Positions 9,764 through 21,102 of a stretch of DNA of 64,000 bases are shown here, one piece after another. Source of the stretch: Agarivorans sp. TSD2052 (GTDB lineage: Bacteria; Pseudomonadota; Gammaproteobacteria; Enterobacterales; Celerinatantimonadaceae). Below the pieces are notes generated by a model that ran no database searches, was not told where the DNA came from, and saw nothing but the letters and a program-made list of their open reading frames with translations. Location: NCBI RefSeq assembly GCF_023238625.1, contig NZ_CP096670.1:2035501-2099500 (forward strand). The letters run 5' to 3'. The position numbers and the translations under genes are program-made. Position 1 is the stretch's first letter, and each line of letters begins with the position of its first letter.

Positions 9764-11974
9764 ATGAAACGATCTTTGTCTTCACATGTTTCTCAATTAG
9801 TTCAACAATTATCTAGTGTTCGCTTAGGTGAGCCTTTCAATGCTTTAGGCTTATTAGACGATAAAAATGGCAAGGGTATGCTGCTTCGAGTTTGGCAACC
9901 CGACGCCAAAGCCATCACTGTAATGAGCTTAGCTGGCGAAGTTATAGGCACCATGGAGCAATTGTCGACTCAGGGCTTATTCGAGCTCAAACTAGACAAT
10001 CGTCAACGATTTACTTATCAGCTTGAAGTTGATTATGGTGATACCAAAACCACCGTTATCGACCCTTATCAATTTACTGAACAGGCCTACGATGGCCTAG
10101 CAACAATGACCCACGCCCCGCAAAATCTCTATGAGGTTTTAGGCGCTCAAGTTAAATCTTATGAGTTTGAAGGACAAACCGTAAAGGGTGTTAGGTTTGC
10201 GGTTTACGCTCCGAGTGCTTCAAGCGTCAGTTTGATTGGTGATTTCAATCACTGGGACGGACGTTGTTTGCCAATGCAACGCTCTCTAGATGGCCACTGG
10301 GTACTTTTTGTACCTGGTTTATCGGCAGGCATTAAGTACAAGTATGAACTGAAGGATCGGCACGGTCATTCACTACCGCATAAAACAGATCCGGTGGGTT
10401 TTAGTTCTGAGCAATATCCTTCTTTTGCTTCGGTAGTATGGGATCACGATCAATACCAATGGGGTGACCAAGCCTGGATCGAGTCTCAAAAAACCGATAA
10501 ACGCTATCAGCCAATGAGTATTTACGAAGTCCATTTAGGTTCTTGGAAGCGTAAAATAGAAGATACCGGTAACAATTATCTCAGCTATCGAGAGCTTGCC
10601 GTAGAGTTAGTTAATTACATTAAAGAAATGGGCTATACCCACATTGAGGTTTTACCTATTTCAGAGTTTCCCTTCGACGGATCTTGGGGGTATCAACCAA
10701 TTGGCTTGTTTGCTCCAACCAGTCGATTTGGCAACCCAGATGATTTCAAATTCTTAGTTGATCAATGTCACCAAAATGGTATCGGCGTTATTGTTGATTG
10801 GGTTCCTGCACACTTCCCGAGTGATTCGCATGGTCTTGCCCAGTTTGATGGCACCCATCTGTATGAGTATGAAGATCCACGTCGTGGCTGGCATAACGAT
10901 TGGAACTCATACATATATGATTTTGGTCGCGATACGGTGCGTCAATTCCTAGTCGCTAGTGCATTGATTTGGCTAGATAAATTTCATGTTGACGGCTTAC
11001 GTGTTGACGCCGTTGCATCGATGCTGTACTGGGACTACTCTCGTGAAGAGGGAGAGTGGGTGCCTAATATTGACGGTGGCAACCACAACTACGAAGCAAT
11101 TAGCTTGCTGAAGTGGTTTAACGAAGAAGTGTACCGTCAGTACCCGCATGCGATGACGATAGCTGAAGAATCGACAGCATTTGCAGGGGTATCACGTCCT
11201 ACTTTTACTGGTGGTTTAGGCTTCGGCTTTAAATGGAATATGGGTTGGATGCATGATTCTCTCACTTATATGCAAAAAGATCCGGCTTTTAGAAAATACC
11301 ATCACAACGAAATTACCTTCGCAATGGTCTATAACTACGACGAGAACTTTGTATTACCGATATCTCATGATGAGGTGGTTCACGGTAAAGGTTCGTTATT
11401 AGGGAAAATGCCGGGTGACGAATGGCAACAGGCCGCTAATTTAAGAGCATATACCGCTTTCATGTTTGCTCACCCAGGTAAAAAACTGAATTTCATGGGT
11501 AATGAAATTGCCCAAGCCAGTGAGTGGAACCATGATACAAGCCTAGAGTGGAATGTTTTGGATTATCCAAAACATAAAGGGCAACAAGAGCTGGTTAAAC
11601 AACTTAACAAAGTTTATCGCAGTCATGCGGCAATGTATGAAGGTGATTATGATACCAATGGCTTTACGTGGGTAGATCATGATGACTGGGAAAATAGCAT
11701 CGTAGTGTTCCAGAGAAATGCCATTAGCAATAACGAAAAAGTGATTGTTATTAGTAACTTTACACCGGTTCCTCGAGATGCTTACCGCTTAGCTGTTCCC
11801 GAAGAAGGGCGTTATAAAATCATATTGAATACCGACTCTGAGATGTATTGGGGGGGCAATTATGACGCCGGTATCGAGTTCCAAAGTGAAGCGATTAGTG
11901 CGAAGGGATATGAAAATTCCATTATTTTAAACTTGCCACCACTGTCAACATTGTATTTAATCAAAGTAGATTAG
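9764..11974 (+). CDS. glgB: 1,4-alpha-glucan branching enzyme
   Basis: Makes the alpha-1,6 branches of glycogen. It has 736 residues, with an N-terminal N1 module, a CBM48 domain (about residues 135-225), the GH13 barrel and a C-terminal beta domain. The nucleophile is Asp415 in LRVDAVAS and the acid/base is Glu468 in IAEEST; their 53-residue spacing is the same as in E. coli GlgB. The ISHDEVVHGKGS signature of the family is present. It is followed 46 bases later by glgX, probably as an operon. glgC and glgA are not adjacent, which is unusual because they commonly follow glgBX. Confidence 0.96.
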   Translation: MKRSLSSHVSQLVQQLSSVRLGEPFNALGLLDDKNGKGMLLRVWQPDAKAITVMSLAGEVIGTMEQLSTQGLFELKLDNRQRFTYQLEVDYGDTKTTVIDPYQFTEQAYDGLATMTHAPQNLYEVLGAQVKSYEFEGQTVKGVRFAVYAPSASSVSLIGDFNHWDGRCLPMQRSLDGHWVLFVPGLSAGIKYKYELKDRHGHSLPHKTDPVGFSSEQYPSFASVVWDHDQYQWGDQAWIESQKTDKRYQPMSIYEVHLGSWKRKIEDTGNNYLSYRELAVELVNYIKEMGYTHIEVLPISEFPFDGSWGYQPIGLFAPTSRFGNPDDFKFLVDQCHQNGIGVIVDWVPAHFPSDSHGLAQFDGTHLYEYEDPRRGWHNDWNSYIYDFGRDTVRQFLVASALIWLDKFHVDGLRVDAVASMLYWDYSREEGEWVPNIDGGNHNYEAISLLKWFNEEVYRQYPHAMTIAEESTAFAGVSRPTFTGGLGFGFKWNMGWMHDSLTYMQKDPAFRKYHHNEITFAMVYNYDENFVLPISHDEVVHGKGSLLGKMPGDEWQQAANLRAYTAFMFAHPGKKLNFMGNEIAQASEWNHDTSLEWNVLDYPKHKGQQELVKQLNKVYRSHAAMYEGDYDTNGFTWVDHDDWENSIVVFQRNAISNNEKVIVISNFTPVPRDAYRLAVPEEGRYKIILNTDSEMYWGGNYDAGIEFQSEAISAKGYENSIILNLPPLSTLYLIKVD

Positions 11975-11987
11975 ATTTTTGATGTTT

Positions 11988-12009
11988 AGCCTCTGCCTTA
12001 GCAGAGGCT
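11988..12009 (+). other. Perfect 9-bp hairpin between glgB and glgX
   Basis: AGCCTCTGC (11988-11996) pairs with AGCCTCTGC's complement GCAGAGGCT (12001-12009) around a CTTA loop. No T-run follows, so it is unlikely to be a simple terminator. It ends two bases before the AAGGG ribosome site of glgX, where it could set mRNA processing or the relative expression of the two genes. Confidence 0.6.
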
Positions 12010-12020
12010 CAAGGGTGTAC

Positions 12021-14120
12021 ATGTCTACAAAAAGTCAATTAAATCCACTGCCGATTAGCCTGGTTCAGTATCAGGCATCAACCGGGAATGACTATCCGCT
12101 TGGCGCCTCATTAGATGATGATGGGTGTAACTTTGCGATACATGCTGGTGATGCCAAGCACATCGAGCTTTGCTTATTTGATCACAATGAAAATGAACTC
12201 GCTCGGGTTGTATTACCCGGAAAGCAGGGCGGCATCCGTTTTGGTCATATCGCCGGCATTAAAGCGGGTCAACTTTATGCGTACCGTGTTTTTGGCGCTT
12301 ACCAGCCAGAACATGGTCTGTGTTACGACCCAAGAAAACTGATCTTAGATCCCTATGCCAAAGCGGTCACTCGGCCGATTATTTGGGATGCTAAAGCCTA
12401 TCAGGATGACGACTCTCAAATGGTGCCTAAATGCATTGTTTGTGACGATGCTTTTGATTGGCAAGGTGTAAGCAAACCCAATATTGCTAGGCAAGATACC
12501 ATTCTTTACGAAACCCATGTTCGCGGTTTTAGTCAGCAAAAAGAAGATGTCGAGATTGCCAAACGTGGCACTTATTTGGGTTTGGTTGAGCCGTCTAGTA
12601 TTGAGCATATTAAAAGCTTAGGTGTTAGTTCTGTGCAGCTGCTACCAATAGCTACATTCATGTCAGAACCGCGGCTAAAATCTTTAGGTTTGAGTAATTA
12701 TTGGGGTTATAACCCAATATTGTTTATGGCTCCTGAACCTCGTTATGCTCAAAATGATGCGTTGACTGAATTTAAAACCATGGTTCGCGAATTCCATAGG
12801 CATGGCATTGAAGTTATCCTTGATGTGGTTTTTAACCATACCGCTGAATCGGGTTCAGACGGGCCCTCGTTGTGTTACAGAGGCCTAGATAACAAAAACT
12901 ACTACTTATTTGAACACATTGGCGACAGCCCTGATTATAGCCAGTATGTGAATAATACCGGGTGTGGAAACAGTGTTAGCTTAGATCATCCAATCGGTTT
13001 GAGGCTGGTATTAGATAGCCTGCGCTACTGGGTTGATGAAATGCAAGTTGACGGCTTTAGGTTTGACCTTGCGGTAAGTTTAGGCCGAGAACGAAATCAC
13101 TATAATAACCAAGCCGCATTTTTTAAAGCTATTGCCCAAGATCCCATCCTATCGCGTGCCAAAATGATTGCCGAGCCATGGGATATCGGCCCTAACGGTT
13201 ATCAATTGGGGCATTTTCCAGAGCGTTGGATGGAGTGTAATGATCGCTTCCGTGATACTAGCAGAGGCTTTTGGAAAGGAGAGCACGGCCTTTTAGGTGA
13301 AATGGCGACTCGAATCATGGGGTCTCGCGACGTATTCCTATCCAGTCGCAGAAGTATTCATACTAGCGTTAATTATATCTGTTATCACGATGGATTTACC
13401 CTCGAAGATATCGTCAGCTATGAACAGCGACACAACCATGCCAATGGGGAAGATAATCGGGATGGGCACGGACATAATATTTCGGTCAATTGCGGCGTTG
13501 AAGGAGCTACCAAAGACAAGAAAGTATTGGCTCGGCGCAGAAAACTAAAACGTAATTTATTGTCTACTCTTATGTTATCGCAAGGAATCCCTCATTTTCT
13601 AGGCGGCGATGAGTTAAGCCGAAGCCAGCAAGGCAATAACAATGCCTACTGCCAAAACAACAAACTGAGTTGGTTTAATTGGCAGTTAGATAGTGAACAG
13701 CAACAATTTTTGGCGTTTACTCAGCAGCTTATAGCGTTGCGTAAACGTTCTCGCTTATTTCATTATTTGCAGTTAGAAAACGACAGCTATGAGAAGTGTC
13801 ATCATAAGCATCATAGCGTGCGTTGGTTCAGGCCTGATGGAAAACATATGCATCAAGAGGATTGGCACCAGTCCCATGGTTGGGCGGTGGCTGTTGAAAT
13901 GCGTAGTTTACGAGATGCCAAGGAACGCTGGTTATGGATTATTAATGCTTGCGACCATTCCATAGAGTTTGCTATTCCCGCCGCAGAAAATAACCATCGT
14001 TGGGTGCAACAGTTAGATACTTCTAGTGAACAAGCTATTTACCCTAAACAGCGGCGAAAACCATCCATTAAATTGAGTAAAAGTTCCATGTTATTATTAG
14101 AACAAGTAAGCCATGACTAA
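12021..14120 (+). CDS. glgX: Glycogen debranching enzyme (GH13, GlgX type)
   Basis: Hydrolyses alpha-1,6 branches of phosphorylase-limited glycogen or dextrins. The 699-residue protein has an N-terminal CBM48-like module (about 20-130), then the GH13 barrel with nucleophile Asp349 in FRFDLAV and acid/base Glu385 in AEPWD. The ATG at 12021 is chosen because AAGGG precedes it at five bases; upstream in-frame codons from 11979 fall in the intergenic hairpin and lack a ribosome site. It overlaps msrB by 8 bases. An isoamylase-type specificity cannot be excluded, but the operon with glgB favours GlgX. Confidence 0.92.
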   Translation: MSTKSQLNPLPISLVQYQASTGNDYPLGASLDDDGCNFAIHAGDAKHIELCLFDHNENELARVVLPGKQGGIRFGHIAGIKAGQLYAYRVFGAYQPEHGLCYDPRKLILDPYAKAVTRPIIWDAKAYQDDDSQMVPKCIVCDDAFDWQGVSKPNIARQDTILYETHVRGFSQQKEDVEIAKRGTYLGLVEPSSIEHIKSLGVSSVQLLPIATFMSEPRLKSLGLSNYWGYNPILFMAPEPRYAQNDALTEFKTMVREFHRHGIEVILDVVFNHTAESGSDGPSLCYRGLDNKNYYLFEHIGDSPDYSQYVNNTGCGNSVSLDHPIGLRLVLDSLRYWVDEMQVDGFRFDLAVSLGRERNHYNNQAAFFKAIAQDPILSRAKMIAEPWDIGPNGYQLGHFPERWMECNDRFRDTSRGFWKGEHGLLGEMATRIMGSRDVFLSSRRSIHTSVNYICYHDGFTLEDIVSYEQRHNHANGEDNRDGHGHNISVNCGVEGATKDKKVLARRRKLKRNLLSTLMLSQGIPHFLGGDELSRSQQGNNNAYCQNNKLSWFNWQLDSEQQQFLAFTQQLIALRKRSRLFHYLQLENDSYEKCHHKHHSVRWFRPDGKHMHQEDWHQSHGWAVAVEMRSLRDAKERWLWIINACDHSIEFAIPAAENNHRWVQQLDTSSEQAIYPKQRRKPSIKLSKSSMLLLEQVSHD

Positions 14121-14508
14121 AGTAGTTAAAGATGAGCAAGAGTGGCGTGAATTGTTAGACGAACTCGCTTTTCAAGTCACTCGTAACGGTGCGACTGAGC
14201 ATCCTTTCACTGGGAAGTTATTACATAATAAACAGCAAGGTGTTTATAGCTGTGTATGCTGTAACCAAGCCTTGTTCCAGTCAGGCGCTAAGTTTGATGC
14301 CGGATGTGGCTGGCCAAGTTTTGATCGTATCTCCAGTGAGCACGTTATTCGGTTTGTGGCCGATAAAAGTCATGGCATGGATAGAATAGAAGTGAGATGT
14401 AGTCGCTGCGACGCCCATTTGGGCCACCTGTTTAATGATGGCCCTACTGAAACAGGGGACCGCTACTGTATCAATTCAGTGGCGCTTGATTTTTCTGCTG
14501 ATAATTAG
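14113..14508 (+). CDS. msrB: Peptide-methionine (R)-S-oxide reductase
   Basis: Repairs the R form of methionine sulfoxide in proteins. It has 131 residues. Zinc-binding pairs CVCC and CSRC are present, the family GCGWPSF segment is at about 77-83, and the catalytic cysteine is in RYCINSVALDF near the C-terminus. It overlaps the end of glgX by 8 bases and so is probably translated with it. In E. coli msrB is the gene next to gapA; here the glucan genes lie between them. Nothing abnormal is visible in the protein. Confidence 0.95.
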   Translation: MTKVVKDEQEWRELLDELAFQVTRNGATEHPFTGKLLHNKQQGVYSCVCCNQALFQSGAKFDAGCGWPSFDRISSEHVIRFVADKSHGMDRIEVRCSRCDAHLGHLFNDGPTETGDRYCINSVALDFSADN

Positions 14509-14515
14509 ACTTGAT

Positions 14516-15343
14516 TTACGGCTGGTATTGCCTTTTCTCTATTTGTTCAAAAATTTTGTCAGCGGTGTTGTCTAGCGCTTGTTTTTGTTGTTCATCCATT
14601 TTCAATAGATGATTTAGTCCCGCATAATCTTGGGTGCTATGATCGCTGAATTTTGCAGAAACCCGAGCCCATAAGTAGGCATTTGGGTAATCTTTTATAC
14701 TCATATACTGTGAAGTGATTGCTTCAGCATATTTCGCTGGGATCGACGCTTCTGTAGAGTAAAGTTTAAAGATATTTTGTAAAATGCTGATGGCTTTATT
14801 TGCATCCTTTCCACTGTAGTAAATAGCTAATGTCCACTGCAGTTCAGGATGGTTTAAGGCCTCTGTACCTTCTAGTGCTAAAAAGCGTTTACCCGCTTGT
14901 TCATTGCGTAATTGAGTCCAGTGGTATTTGGATAGGAAGGGGTAATCAGATTCTTTAGTTTCCTGCTCTAAGCGTTGCAGTTCTTCAAGAGAAGTCAACA
15001 TACCTATTACCCGTTGTGTTTTACGTGATTTGTCATATTTGGGCTCAATACTGGCGGCTAGCTCTATACAGAAATTGTAAGCGCTATAGTCTCTTATCAA
15101 GGCGTATTTGTTGGGTTCACTGGGTTCTTGTCGCTCGTCTAAGCGGCTAAATATGACTGCTGAGCGTTCATTTTTACACCAGCCATCTCGGTTTAGATCA
15201 TCACAAAGCTCGGGGTTGTTTTTGCAAATGCTTTTTATTGTAGGGCTGCCAAAGCCGAAGAAATTAAATCGAGTATCACATCCACTAAGAGTAAGCGGAA
15301 CAACTAAGCATAAGCTAAGGCTAAATGGTTTAAATAGAGACAA
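14516..15343 (-). CDS. Predicted lipoprotein, resembles DUF2989
   Basis: The function is unknown. The signal peptide ends in a lipobox LSGC, so it is predicted to be a lipidated envelope protein. I favour the TTG at 15343: CAGGGA lies about six bases before it and it gives a compact signal peptide (MSLFKPF then a hydrophobic run). An upstream TTG at 15373 has no ribosome site. The mature part is helical, with TPR- or Sel1-like Ala/Tyr spacing (for example LQWTLAIYYSGKDANKA), and Cys residues near its start. From memory it resembles DUF2989 proteins of Vibrionales that sit near msrB/gapA. It converges on msrB, ending seven bases from it. Confidence 0.7.
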   Translation of the reverse strand: MSLFKPFSLSLCLVVPLTLSGCDTRFNFFGFGSPTIKSICKNNPELCDDLNRDGWCKNERSAVIFSRLDERQEPSEPNKYALIRDYSAYNFCIELAASIEPKYDKSRKTQRVIGMLTSLEELQRLEQETKESDYPFLSKYHWTQLRNEQAGKRFLALEGTEALNHPELQWTLAIYYSGKDANKAISILQNIFKLYSTEASIPAKYAEAITSQYMSIKDYPNAYLWARVSAKFSDHSTQDYAGLNHLLKMDEQQKQALDNTADKIFEQIEKRQYQP

Positions 15344-15514
15344 ATCATTTCCCTGATAAAGGTTTAGTGGCAATTTTTTATAAGTGTAAGACTAGCATAG
15401 TTTTTTTCTATTTAGGTCAATCTAAACCCCGGCATTTTGCTCAACTGCTCAGTTTATAACTTGGCAGTGCTCAATTGGTTTGTTAGTGTTTCCATAACAT
15501 TATAGGAGTGATAA

Positions 15515-15796
15515 ATGGATGTAGAGAAGTTGTTGGCGGCGATGAGCCCCGAGATTTATCAAAACATGCTAACAGCAGTAGAAACTGGACGTTGGCCTGA
15601 TGGTAAAAAAGTCACTAAAGAACAGCGTGACCATACCCAGCAAATGGTGATTTTGTATCAGGCTAAACATAACCATCAGCCCCAACATTTCACCGTAGGA
15701 ACCGACGGCGAATTGGTCATGAAGTCAAAGCAAGAGCTAAAGCGTCAGTACCGCGAGGAGCAAACGATTATTAAAGTAGCTCAGCACGATAGTTAG
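15515..15796 (+). CDS. yeaC: YeaC-family protein (DUF1315)
   Basis: The 93-residue cytoplasmic protein has no known function. It matches the E. coli YeaC pattern by eye: an N-terminal SPEIYQNM helix, the conserved GRWPDGKKV loop at about residues 26-34, and a C-terminal VMKSKQELK segment. The ribosome site TAGGAGTG lies before the ATG. In E. coli yeaC sits directly beside msrB; here the lipoprotein gene separates them. It converges on ansA, overlapping by 4 bases. The family assignment is good. Confidence 0.85.
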   Translation: MDVEKLLAAMSPEIYQNMLTAVETGRWPDGKKVTKEQRDHTQQMVILYQAKHNHQPQHFTVGTDGELVMKSKQELKRQYREEQTIIKVAQHDS

Positions 15797-16803
15797 AGGG
15801 TGATTTCACCTCTAATATCTTGGCTTAACAATTCTCTAATCCGCTTGCTAGGTAAATCTTTGCTTAGCAAGTAGTGTAATTTAGCTAAGGCTGCTTCGGT
15901 GGTCATGTCACTGCCACTTACAACACCAGCTTTGGCTAATGCATTGCCCGTTGCATAACCGTCCATATTTACCTTTCCTGTTAAACATTGGCTCAAGTTG
16001 AGCACGATAATTCCGCGTTCACTGGCTTGTTCTAGCAGCTCCGTCATCCTTTCATGTTGCGGAGCATTACCCACGCCATAACTAAGCAAAATGACCGCCT
16101 TAACTGGCTGTAATAGCAGATTAGCGATTACTTCAACTGAAATCCCCGGATATAAACTCACCACGCCAATAGGTTGGGGCACTATAGGACTAATCTGCAG
16201 GGCGCTAATTCCGGTTGGCCTTATTTCACCAGCGATAACTTCGATATCTATGCCGGCTTTTAGTAAAGGGGGGAAGTTAGGTGACATAAATGCATCAAAG
16301 CCGTCTGCATGGGCTTTGGTACTGCGATTTCCGCGTAGTAACTGGTTGTTGAAAAATAGGCATACTTCGTGAACTGGATAATAAGCGGCAAGGTAAAGCG
16401 CATTCAGTAAGTTTGTTTGACCATCAGAGCGTAACTCGCTCAGTGGAATTTGCGAGCCTGTAACAATGACGGGTTTAGTTAGATTCTCAAGCATGAATGA
16501 TAGTGCTGAAGCGGTGTAAGCCATGGTATCGGTACCGTGCAAAACGACAAAACCATCATACTTTTCGTAGTTAGCTTGGATATCTTCAGCGATCAACTGC
16601 CAATGCTGAGGATCCATGTCAGCTGAATCTATAAGTGGAGAAAATTCATGAACGGTAAAGTCTGGCATTTCGTCGCGTTGAAACTCTGGCATTGCTTTAA
16701 GACAATCACGCATAAACCCAGCGACAGGTACATAGCCTCTTTCACTACGTTGCATACCGATAGTGCCGCCAGTGTAGGCTATATAAATAGATTTTTGATT
16801 CAT
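15793..16803 (-). CDS. ansA: Type I (cytoplasmic) L-asparaginase
   Basis: Hydrolyses asparagine to aspartate and ammonia. It has 336 residues (E. coli AnsA has 338). The first catalytic threonine is in AYTGGTIGMQ and the second in HGTDTMAYTAS. There is no signal peptide, which fits the type I enzyme. I chose the ATG at 16803 because it matches the E. coli N-terminus; a TTG at 16818 is also in frame. Neither start has a Shine-Dalgarno sequence, and the ATG is the last codon of a 15-bp inverted-repeat arm (16801-16844). It lies 84 bases downstream of sppA on the same strand, as in E. coli. Confidence 0.94.
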   Translation of the reverse strand: MNQKSIYIAYTGGTIGMQRSERGYVPVAGFMRDCLKAMPEFQRDEMPDFTVHEFSPLIDSADMDPQHWQLIAEDIQANYEKYDGFVVLHGTDTMAYTASALSFMLENLTKPVIVTGSQIPLSELRSDGQTNLLNALYLAAYYPVHEVCLFFNNQLLRGNRSTKAHADGFDAFMSPNFPPLLKAGIDIEVIAGEIRPTGISALQISPIVPQPIGVVSLYPGISVEVIANLLLQPVKAVILLSYGVGNAPQHERMTELLEQASERGIIVLNLSQCLTGKVNMDGYATGNALAKAGVVSGSDMTTEAALAKLHYLLSKDLPSKRIRELLSQDIRGEITL

Positions 16804-16844
16804 CAGACTATAATTCAATAATTTTTTGAAATTATAGTCTGATG
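16801..16844 (-). promoter_or_regulatory. 15-bp inverted repeat covering the ansA start codon
   Basis: On the minus strand CATCAGACTATAATT and AATTATAGTCTGATG are perfect 15-bp arms separated by 14 bases, and the final ATG of the right arm is the ansA start. The left arm also holds a TATAAT. The element could be an RNA hairpin that hides the start codon, or an operator for a dimeric regulator over the ansA promoter. No T-run follows, so it is not a standard terminator. Confidence 0.6.
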
Positions 16845-16887
16845 CAAAGCTAAAGTAATTAAGCGATTCTAAATAAATGCCATCGTT

Positions 16888-18714
16888 TTAGAATTGTTCG
16901 CATACAGCGCAAAAACTATATTGACCTAGCGGGTCATTGAATTGTTCAATATTCGGGGCCTGTTCTGCAAGAGAATGCAATAGCGTCCAATTGGGGATAG
17001 CCGTTTCTAAGGCTTGGGCTATATGAGAGTCAAATAGCTGGGCAATAAAACGTTCACGAGAATTTAGCTCAGGCCTTAGTTTTACTACTTGATAGTTTTC
17101 TAACTCAGTGAGAGCAGCAGCGTAATCTATCGCATCATGTAAATCACCGAGTTGATCGACCAGTCCATTATTTAATGCATCTTGACCAGTCCAAATTCTG
17201 CCTTCAGCTATCTTATCCATATCGCCTAAGTCGATACCTCTACCAGAAGAAACTAACGATAGGAAATCGTGGTAACCATGCTCCACATTCAACTGAATGA
17301 TCTGCCTAACTTCTTCAGGTAGGGTTTGGATAGGGCTTACTTCAGCTAAGGTGCTAGTTGCATAGCCGTCGCTAGTCACGCCAATTTTCGCTAAGGCGTT
17401 CTCTAAAGTCGCAAACATGCCAAAAATACCAATAGAACCAGTAATCGTGGTGGGGCTGGCAAAGATTTGATCGGCGGTGGAAGAAATCCAATATCCACCG
17501 CTTGCTGCCACGCTACCCATTGATACGATGACCGGGATGCCTTTATCTTGAAATTGTTGGAATTTCTCACGAATTAATTCTGAGGCGAAGGCGCTACCTC
17601 CAGGGCTGTCAACGCGAACTACCAAGGCTTTAACTTGCTCATTATTCAAGGCTCGATTCAGCTGCGACAATACAGTATCCGCAGCGATCACATTTTCTTG
17701 TCCGCGCCCGCCAACAATTGCCCCTTGAGCAACAATTAAAGCAATCTTGTTACTACTGGTCTGCTTGTCAGACACGGTTTGTAGGTAATCGAGGTAACTG
17801 TGTTTTTTATAGCTTTCACCATCTTCTGATTCACCAAAGGTATCGACTAGCACCTGTTTAGCTTGGCTGCGAGTAGTGAGCTGATCGATTAAACCAAACT
17901 TTTCGGCGTAACGTGCGCCATCACCGTCTACTGATTTTAGACGTGCAAGTAACTCTGAGGGTTCAGGCATAAGATGCTCGGCATCGAGCTTCCTATTTGC
18001 TGATACCGTTGTTAAATAAGCCTGCCAAAGCTGATCCATCCAATGAGCTAAATCTTGTTTTGCCTCGTCGGACATATCATTACGAATGTAAGGTTCTACA
18101 AACGATTTATGTGTTCCTACTCGGAAAATATGGGTAGTGACGTCAAGTTTATCGATAGCATCTTTGTAGAACAAGCGACGGGAGTTCATCCCTCGTATTA
18201 ATACCGCTCCCTTAGGGTTAAGCAATAGCTGGTCTGCGTAACTTGCGAGATAGTATTGGTGTTGGTCGTAATAATCGGAATAAGCCACAATAGGTTTTCC
18301 ACTGTCTTTAAACCGCAGCAATGCCTGTCCGATGGTGGCCAATTTTGTTTGGCTAGTGTTCGGTAAACTACCTAACTGAAGCACAATACCGGTGATATTA
18401 CTGTCTGTACGGGCTTGCTCAATGGCTGCGACTATGTCGTGTAAATCAAACTCTTTTTCTACGGTATTTCCCAGTAATTCATTGGACAATTCAGCCATCG
18501 GGTTTATTCGTTGGCGTTGTTCAACAATTTGCCCGTCAAGAACAAGCTGTAATGCGCCGGCAACCGGTGGGGCTGCTGGTTCGTCGCTGACATCGTTAAC
18601 GGCGATTATTACCATTACTACCAGCAATAGTAGAAATAAGTTAACGATTAACGCACGAATAAAGTTAAGGGTTTTCCAAAACAAGCGGAATATGTTTTTG
18701 ATGAATTTAAACAC
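16888..18714 (-). CDS. sppA: Signal peptide peptidase A, 67 kDa type (protease IV)
   Basis: Inner-membrane serine protease that degrades cleaved signal peptides on the periplasmic side. It has 608 residues with one N-terminal membrane segment (about 20-40) and two tandem S49 domains. The Lys/Ser dyad is visible: Lys203 in GTHKSF from the first domain and Ser405 in VAASGG from the second, matching Lys209 and Ser409 of E. coli. The length is that of the double-domain type rather than the short SppA of Gram-positives. It is upstream of ansA, the E. coli order, and divergent from the fadH-like gene. Confidence 0.95.
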   Translation of the reverse strand: MFKFIKNIFRLFWKTLNFIRALIVNLFLLLLVVMVIIAVNDVSDEPAAPPVAGALQLVLDGQIVEQRQRINPMAELSNELLGNTVEKEFDLHDIVAAIEQARTDSNITGIVLQLGSLPNTSQTKLATIGQALLRFKDSGKPIVAYSDYYDQHQYYLASYADQLLLNPKGAVLIRGMNSRRLFYKDAIDKLDVTTHIFRVGTHKSFVEPYIRNDMSDEAKQDLAHWMDQLWQAYLTTVSANRKLDAEHLMPEPSELLARLKSVDGDGARYAEKFGLIDQLTTRSQAKQVLVDTFGESEDGESYKKHSYLDYLQTVSDKQTSSNKIALIVAQGAIVGGRGQENVIAADTVLSQLNRALNNEQVKALVVRVDSPGGSAFASELIREKFQQFQDKGIPVIVSMGSVAASGGYWISSTADQIFASPTTITGSIGIFGMFATLENALAKIGVTSDGYATSTLAEVSPIQTLPEEVRQIIQLNVEHGYHDFLSLVSSGRGIDLGDMDKIAEGRIWTGQDALNNGLVDQLGDLHDAIDYAAALTELENYQVVKLRPELNSRERFIAQLFDSHIAQALETAIPNWTLLHSLAEQAPNIEQFNDPLGQYSFCAVCEQF

Positions 18715-18731
18715 TGCGATCTACTTATTAA

Positions 18732-20891
<2,160 letters not shown>

Positions 20892-21102
20892 GGTTAGCGT
20901 TGTGTATTGTTAATTTGACCGTTGCAGTCTAGTAGACTCATTTTAGCCAAGACTGCAACAGCCACACTTTACACTGGTTGATTAGCTAGCTTCTCTCGTT
21001 TCAATACACATATTGCTTAGCTGTAAAACAGCGATCTAGCTTACTTTACTTTTGGCATAATTCGCGCACAATGGCGCTATATTCAGGCTGTTAAGGATAA
21101 TA

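Noticed and set aside
11979-12020. Upstream start of glgX giving 14 extra residues
   Set aside because: It reads through the intergenic hairpin, has no ribosome site, and the residues do not resemble GlgX.
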